A stretch of 16,917 nt of DNA from Bacillota bacterium (GTDB taxonomy: Bacteria; Bacillota; Bacilli; Alicyclobacillales; SLC66), in contig JAJZCJ010000038.1 of NCBI GenBank assembly GCA_021846145.1, positions 1 to 16,917 of the forward strand, in the 5' to 3' direction. Below the pieces are notes generated by a model. It ran no database searches and was not told the DNA's origin. It was given only the letters and a program-made list of their open reading frames with translations. Below, piece after piece: positions 14,287 to 16,917 of the stretch; positions within the stretch are counted from its first letter, which is position 1, and every line of letters starts with the position of its first letter. The translations under genes were made by a program, and so were the position numbers.

Positions 14287-16011
14287 ATGAATGCTTGGAA
14301 ACAAAGTTTTGTGGCGCGCGTGACGGGGGTGATCGTGGTCATTTTGGTGCTGCTACTTGGAAATTTGATCTCTGTTTATTATTTTAATTCCCGCATTACC
14401 ACGAATGCTATCGAATTAAAAACCAAGGTGCTTACTTTTTCTCAAACGGTCAATGACTTGATGGAAAACGGGTTTTACACGATGGATGGACAGGCCAATG
14501 TGTGGATCGCGGGCGTTGCCACTCCGGGGTACCAGTCTCTTGCGAGCAGTACGTTACCAGTGGTGGTACAGGGCGAGCGAACGATGAATGCGGATTTGCA
14601 GAAATTGGTGGCGATGGCTCCGAATGCTGCGATTCGCCAACAAATACGCTTGGCACAACAAGCTTCGGTGCCGTATGAGGCGTATTTTCATCAGGCACAG
14701 TCCGAAGTGGCCAAAGGCAACAGTCGTGCAGCCGTCGCGAACATTCTTGTTAATAACGGGAACGCCTCGAATGTGTTTACCAATGATTTGATGGCCTTGC
14801 AACAATCGGCTTCTCGGTTAATGTCAACCTCGTCCGAATCGACGGTGCAAAGCGCGGCGTTCTCACAGACGACGAGTTTGCTGGGTGCAATTGTGGCCAT
14901 TTTGTTAAATGTATTCTTGGTGTTCTATTTCCGTCGGGTAGTCGCCCCAATTCCAGTCATTTCGCGGCAATTAAAGCGAATTGCGGAGGGAGATTTGTCT
15001 GGAGAACCGATGACGGTGACGCGCGTCGATGAAATCGGCACGCTATCTAGTGCGATGAACGACATGGCGCGTCAACTCAAACTGCTAATTAGAAACGTGG
15101 CAGAAACGTCTGAACATGTCGCGGCGGCATCGGAACAATTGATGGCAAGCGCAGAGGAAACTTCTAGGGCGATGGAACAAATTTCAGTCTCCATCCAAGA
15201 GGTGTCCGAAGGGGCGAATCAACAAATGGCCACCACCAGCGAAGGGGTCACTGCGATGCAAGGTATTGCTGCGAATCTTCAATACGTAGCAGATACGACG
15301 GTGCAGGTGTCCGAGTCGTCGGTAGCAACGACACAGATGGCAAAGGAGGGTAACCAATCGATTGGCGATGCGGTAACGCAAATGCGAGCGATTAACGAAG
15401 CGGTGCGTTCCAGTTCTGCTTCCTTGCAACAGTTAAATGAGTTCTCGCAACAAGTGGGAAAAATCATTGAAACGATAACCGGAATTGCAGAGCAGACGAA
15501 TCTACTCGCACTCAATGCAGCCATTGAGGCGGCTAGGGCGGGGGATCAAGGCAAAGGATTTGCCGTGGTGGCAGAGGAAGTGCGCAAACTCGCCGAGGAG
15601 TCTGCCGCTTCGGGGCGTGAAATCACTAAAATTATTCAGGCGATTCAATTCAATACGACGGAGTCGGTCACTTCGATGGCACAGGTGCGCACGGAGGCCA
15701 CGCACGGAATGAGTGTGATCGAAAAAGCGGGCGAGGCATTTGCGATGATCTTACAGGCGACGCAAAATGTATCTCGTCAGGTGCAGGAAGTGACAGCAGC
15801 CTCCGAGGGAATTTCCGTGACGACCAAAGAGATGACATCAGCGATGGTGAAAATGGCGAACATCGCAGAGACGGCAAACCGAGAGTCACAAACAATCGTG
15901 GCTGGTTCCGAAGAGCAACTCGCTTCGGTGGAGGAAATCACTGCTTCCGCCACGGCGCTGAGTAAAAAGGCGCAGGAGTTGCAGCACCAGTTGACGCAAT
16001 TTAAGATATAA
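14287..16011 (+). CDS. Membrane methyl-accepting chemotaxis protein
   Basis: A classical transmembrane MCP of 574 residues. TM1 spans about 11-32, an extracellular mostly helical (4HB-like) ligand domain about 33-196, TM2 about 197-216, a HAMP domain 217-270 ([37 protein letters not shown]) and a long signalling coiled coil 271-574. The tip at about 398-430 is canonical: [20 protein letters not shown], then [18 protein letters not shown]. Glutamate/glutamine pairs along the helices offer methylation sites. It transmits an external signal to CheA; the stimulus cannot be told. Start ATG 14287 has TAAGG and a G-rich stretch upstream. No CheW-docking pentapeptide is visible at the C-terminus. It is intact and in operon with the soluble MCP. 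Confidence 0.93.
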   Translation: MNAWKQSFVARVTGVIVVILVLLLGNLISVYYFNSRITTNAIELKTKVLTFSQTVNDLMENGFYTMDGQANVWIAGVATPGYQSLASSTLPVVVQGERTMNADLQKLVAMAPNAAIRQQIRLAQQASVPYEAYFHQAQSEVAKGNSRAAVANILVNNGNASNVFTNDLMALQQSASRLMSTSSESTVQSAAFSQTTSLLGAIVAILLNVFLVFYFRRVVAPIPVISRQLKRIAEGDLSGEPMTVTRVDEIGTLSSAMNDMARQLKLLIRNVAETSEHVAAASEQLMASAEETSRAMEQISVSIQEVSEGANQQMATTSEGVTAMQGIAANLQYVADTTVQVSESSVATTQMAKEGNQSIGDAVTQMRAINEAVRSSSASLQQLNEFSQQVGKIIETITGIAEQTNLLALNAAIEAARAGDQGKGFAVVAEEVRKLAEESAASGREITKIIQAIQFNTTESVTSMAQVRTEATHGMSVIEKAGEAFAMILQATQNVSRQVQEVTAASEGISVTTKEMTSAMVKMANIAETANRESQTIVAGSEEQLASVEEITASATALSKKAQELQHQLTQFKI

Positions 16012-16025
16012 AACTTGCTGTTTTA

Positions 16026-16034
16026 TGGTAGAAT
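16026..16034 (+). promoter_or_regulatory. Extended -10 promoter for the HD-GYP gene
   Basis: TGGTAGAAT (16026-16034) is an extended -10 element (TG-N-TAGAAT, five of six for the hexamer) located 15 bp after the MCP stop and 22 bp before the next start. No good -35 box is seen at the right distance, which extended -10 promoters tolerate. Read-through from the MCP operon is also possible. Confidence 0.4.
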
Positions 16035-16056
16035 AGTGACGAAAGTAGGGAGGAGA

Positions 16057-16917
16057 ATGACATTTTCCGATGTGTTAGCGTGGCCTATTGCCGTATTAAT
16101 TGCTGATATGCAACGCCATGTGTTGTGTTATAATAAGCAATGGATGGATATATATGGGGCAGATCGTGAGGATGAACATATTCACAACCCAAGTATGATG
16201 AAGTCAGGATTGACTGCACGTTCTGTTTATGATGACTTGAATACCCGTTTGCAAAATCAGGGTGCTTGGTCGGGAGTGTTAGTTAATAGACACCTCAAGG
16301 AATCACGTTATCTTGTCGTGTCCCTGACGATTATAAAGCTGGAAGTCGAAGGGCAGAGAGTGTATGTCTCCTTGCATCAACCGATTGAACAGTTAAGCGT
16401 AGCGAGTGCGTCGTCGATTGGATCATTGCAAACGGTAGAGGGCATTTTTCTGCATACCATGGCCAAAATCGCTGAATGGAACGACCCGGAGCTGGATGCC
16501 CATGTGGGTCGTGTATCGAAATTAGCACGTTGGATCGCGGAAATGGCGTACCAATCAGGGATGATTCCGGAGGCGGACATTGATTTAATCGAGGCCGCAA
16601 GCGTTGTGCACGATATTGGCAAGGCGGCGGTGCCAAAGGAAATGCTGTTTAAACCAGGGCGTCTCACCGATGCAGAACGAGCCTATGTCCAGCATCATGC
16701 GATTGTGGGTGGCGACATGATTAATACGTTATATCGCAACATGGAGGCCTTCCATCATGGACACGAACAACAGTTTGAGTATGCGATTCAATCGGCGATG
16801 ACGCATCACGAGTGGTGGAATGGTAGCGGCTACCCAAGGGGACTTCAGGAGGAGGAGATCCCGATGATTGGCAGGGTCGTGGCATTGGCAGACGTGGTGG
16901 ATGCGCACGGCACGCTC
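16057..16917 (+). CDS. PAS / HD-GYP c-di-GMP phosphodiesterase, 3' end cut by window
   Basis: ATG at 16057 has AGGGAGGAG (16047-16055) immediately upstream, a tight but strong site. The frame stays open for 287 codons to the window end. Residues about 5-110 are PAS-like (WPIAVLIADMQRHVLCYNKQ). From about 128 an HD-GYP domain begins: HVGRVSKLARWIAEMA, HDIGKAAVP near 186-194, HHAIVGGDMI near 212-221, then HHEWWNGSGYPRGLQEEEIP and VVALADVVDA. Such enzymes hydrolyse c-di-GMP in the cytoplasm and thus favour motility over surface growth. The HD pair and the GYP motif are present. Position four after HHE is N instead of the usual D (HHExWDGxGYP), a conservative change of uncertain effect. The adjacency to two MCP genes suggests a shared motility or surface-behaviour module. 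Confidence 0.88.
   Translation, partial: MTFSDVLAWPIAVLIADMQRHVLCYNKQWMDIYGADREDEHIHNPSMMKSGLTARSVYDDLNTRLQNQGAWSGVLVNRHLKESRYLVVSLTIIKLEVEGQRVYVSLHQPIEQLSVASASSIGSLQTVEGIFLHTMAKIAEWNDPELDAHVGRVSKLARWIAEMAYQSGMIPEADIDLIEAASVVHDIGKAAVPKEMLFKPGRLTDAERAYVQHHAIVGGDMINTLYRNMEAFHHGHEQQFEYAIQSAMTHHEWWNGSGYPRGLQEEEIPMIGRVVALADVVDAHGTL

Noticed and set aside
1..16917. CRISPR array, tRNA, rRNA or riboswitch
   Set aside because: No regularly spaced repeats, no tRNA-like cloverleaf and no conserved rRNA or riboswitch core was seen on reading; no covariance search could be run.

Overview
The window reads as a low- to mid-GC member of the Bacillota. Strong GGAGG-type Shine-Dalgarno sites precede most genes, TTG and GTG starts occur, and the sigma-A-like promoters and gene families are typical of aerobic bacilli. 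I cannot name the genus; an Alicyclobacillus-like lineage is only a guess.

Layout. Positions 1-575 are a scrap-yard: a 3' fragment of a NimA-like (pyridoxamine-phosphate-oxidase fold) gene, a 65-bp hairpin, the 5' end of an IS256-type insertion sequence, and a short relic of an iron-dependent alcohol dehydrogenase. Positions 576-11717 hold a complete L-rhamnose uptake and catabolism locus, all on the + strand: ABC ATPase, two permeases, periplasmic-type binding protein, an ASRT/PF07100 small protein, rhamnulokinase, a fused rhamnulose-1-phosphate aldolase/lactaldehyde dehydrogenase, a Gram-positive-type rhamnose isomerase, and a DeoR-family regulator. Positions 11718-13419 are again decayed: a mostly empty spacer, a NimA-like pseudogene with an internal deletion, a small charged protein of unknown function, and a PAS-domain relic on the minus strand. 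Positions 13420-16917 are a signal-transduction group: a soluble MCP-type protein, a membrane MCP, and a PAS/HD-GYP c-di-GMP phosphodiesterase cut off by the window end.

How it works. The ABC system would import L-rhamnose. The isomerase makes L-rhamnulose, the kinase makes rhamnulose-1-phosphate, and the fusion protein cleaves this to DHAP and L-lactaldehyde and oxidises the latter to L-lactate. No rhamnose mutarotase gene is seen. The DeoR protein probably represses the locus: the octamer TCTTTGTT occurs as a pair with 21-bp periodicity over the front promoter, and the same pair, with the same 21-bp step and on the opposite strand, lies just ahead of the regulator gene. The ASRT-like protein is the least understood member and may sense a sugar or sugar phosphate.

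Caution on structure. Positions 1-127 are identical to 12391-12517 and the first mismatch is at base 128. An exact 127-mer at a sequence end is what a de Bruijn assembler run at k=127 leaves at a contig start, so the apparent direct repeat around the rhamnose locus may reflect the assembly graph (a second genomic copy, or a strain variant) and not a bracketed mobile element.
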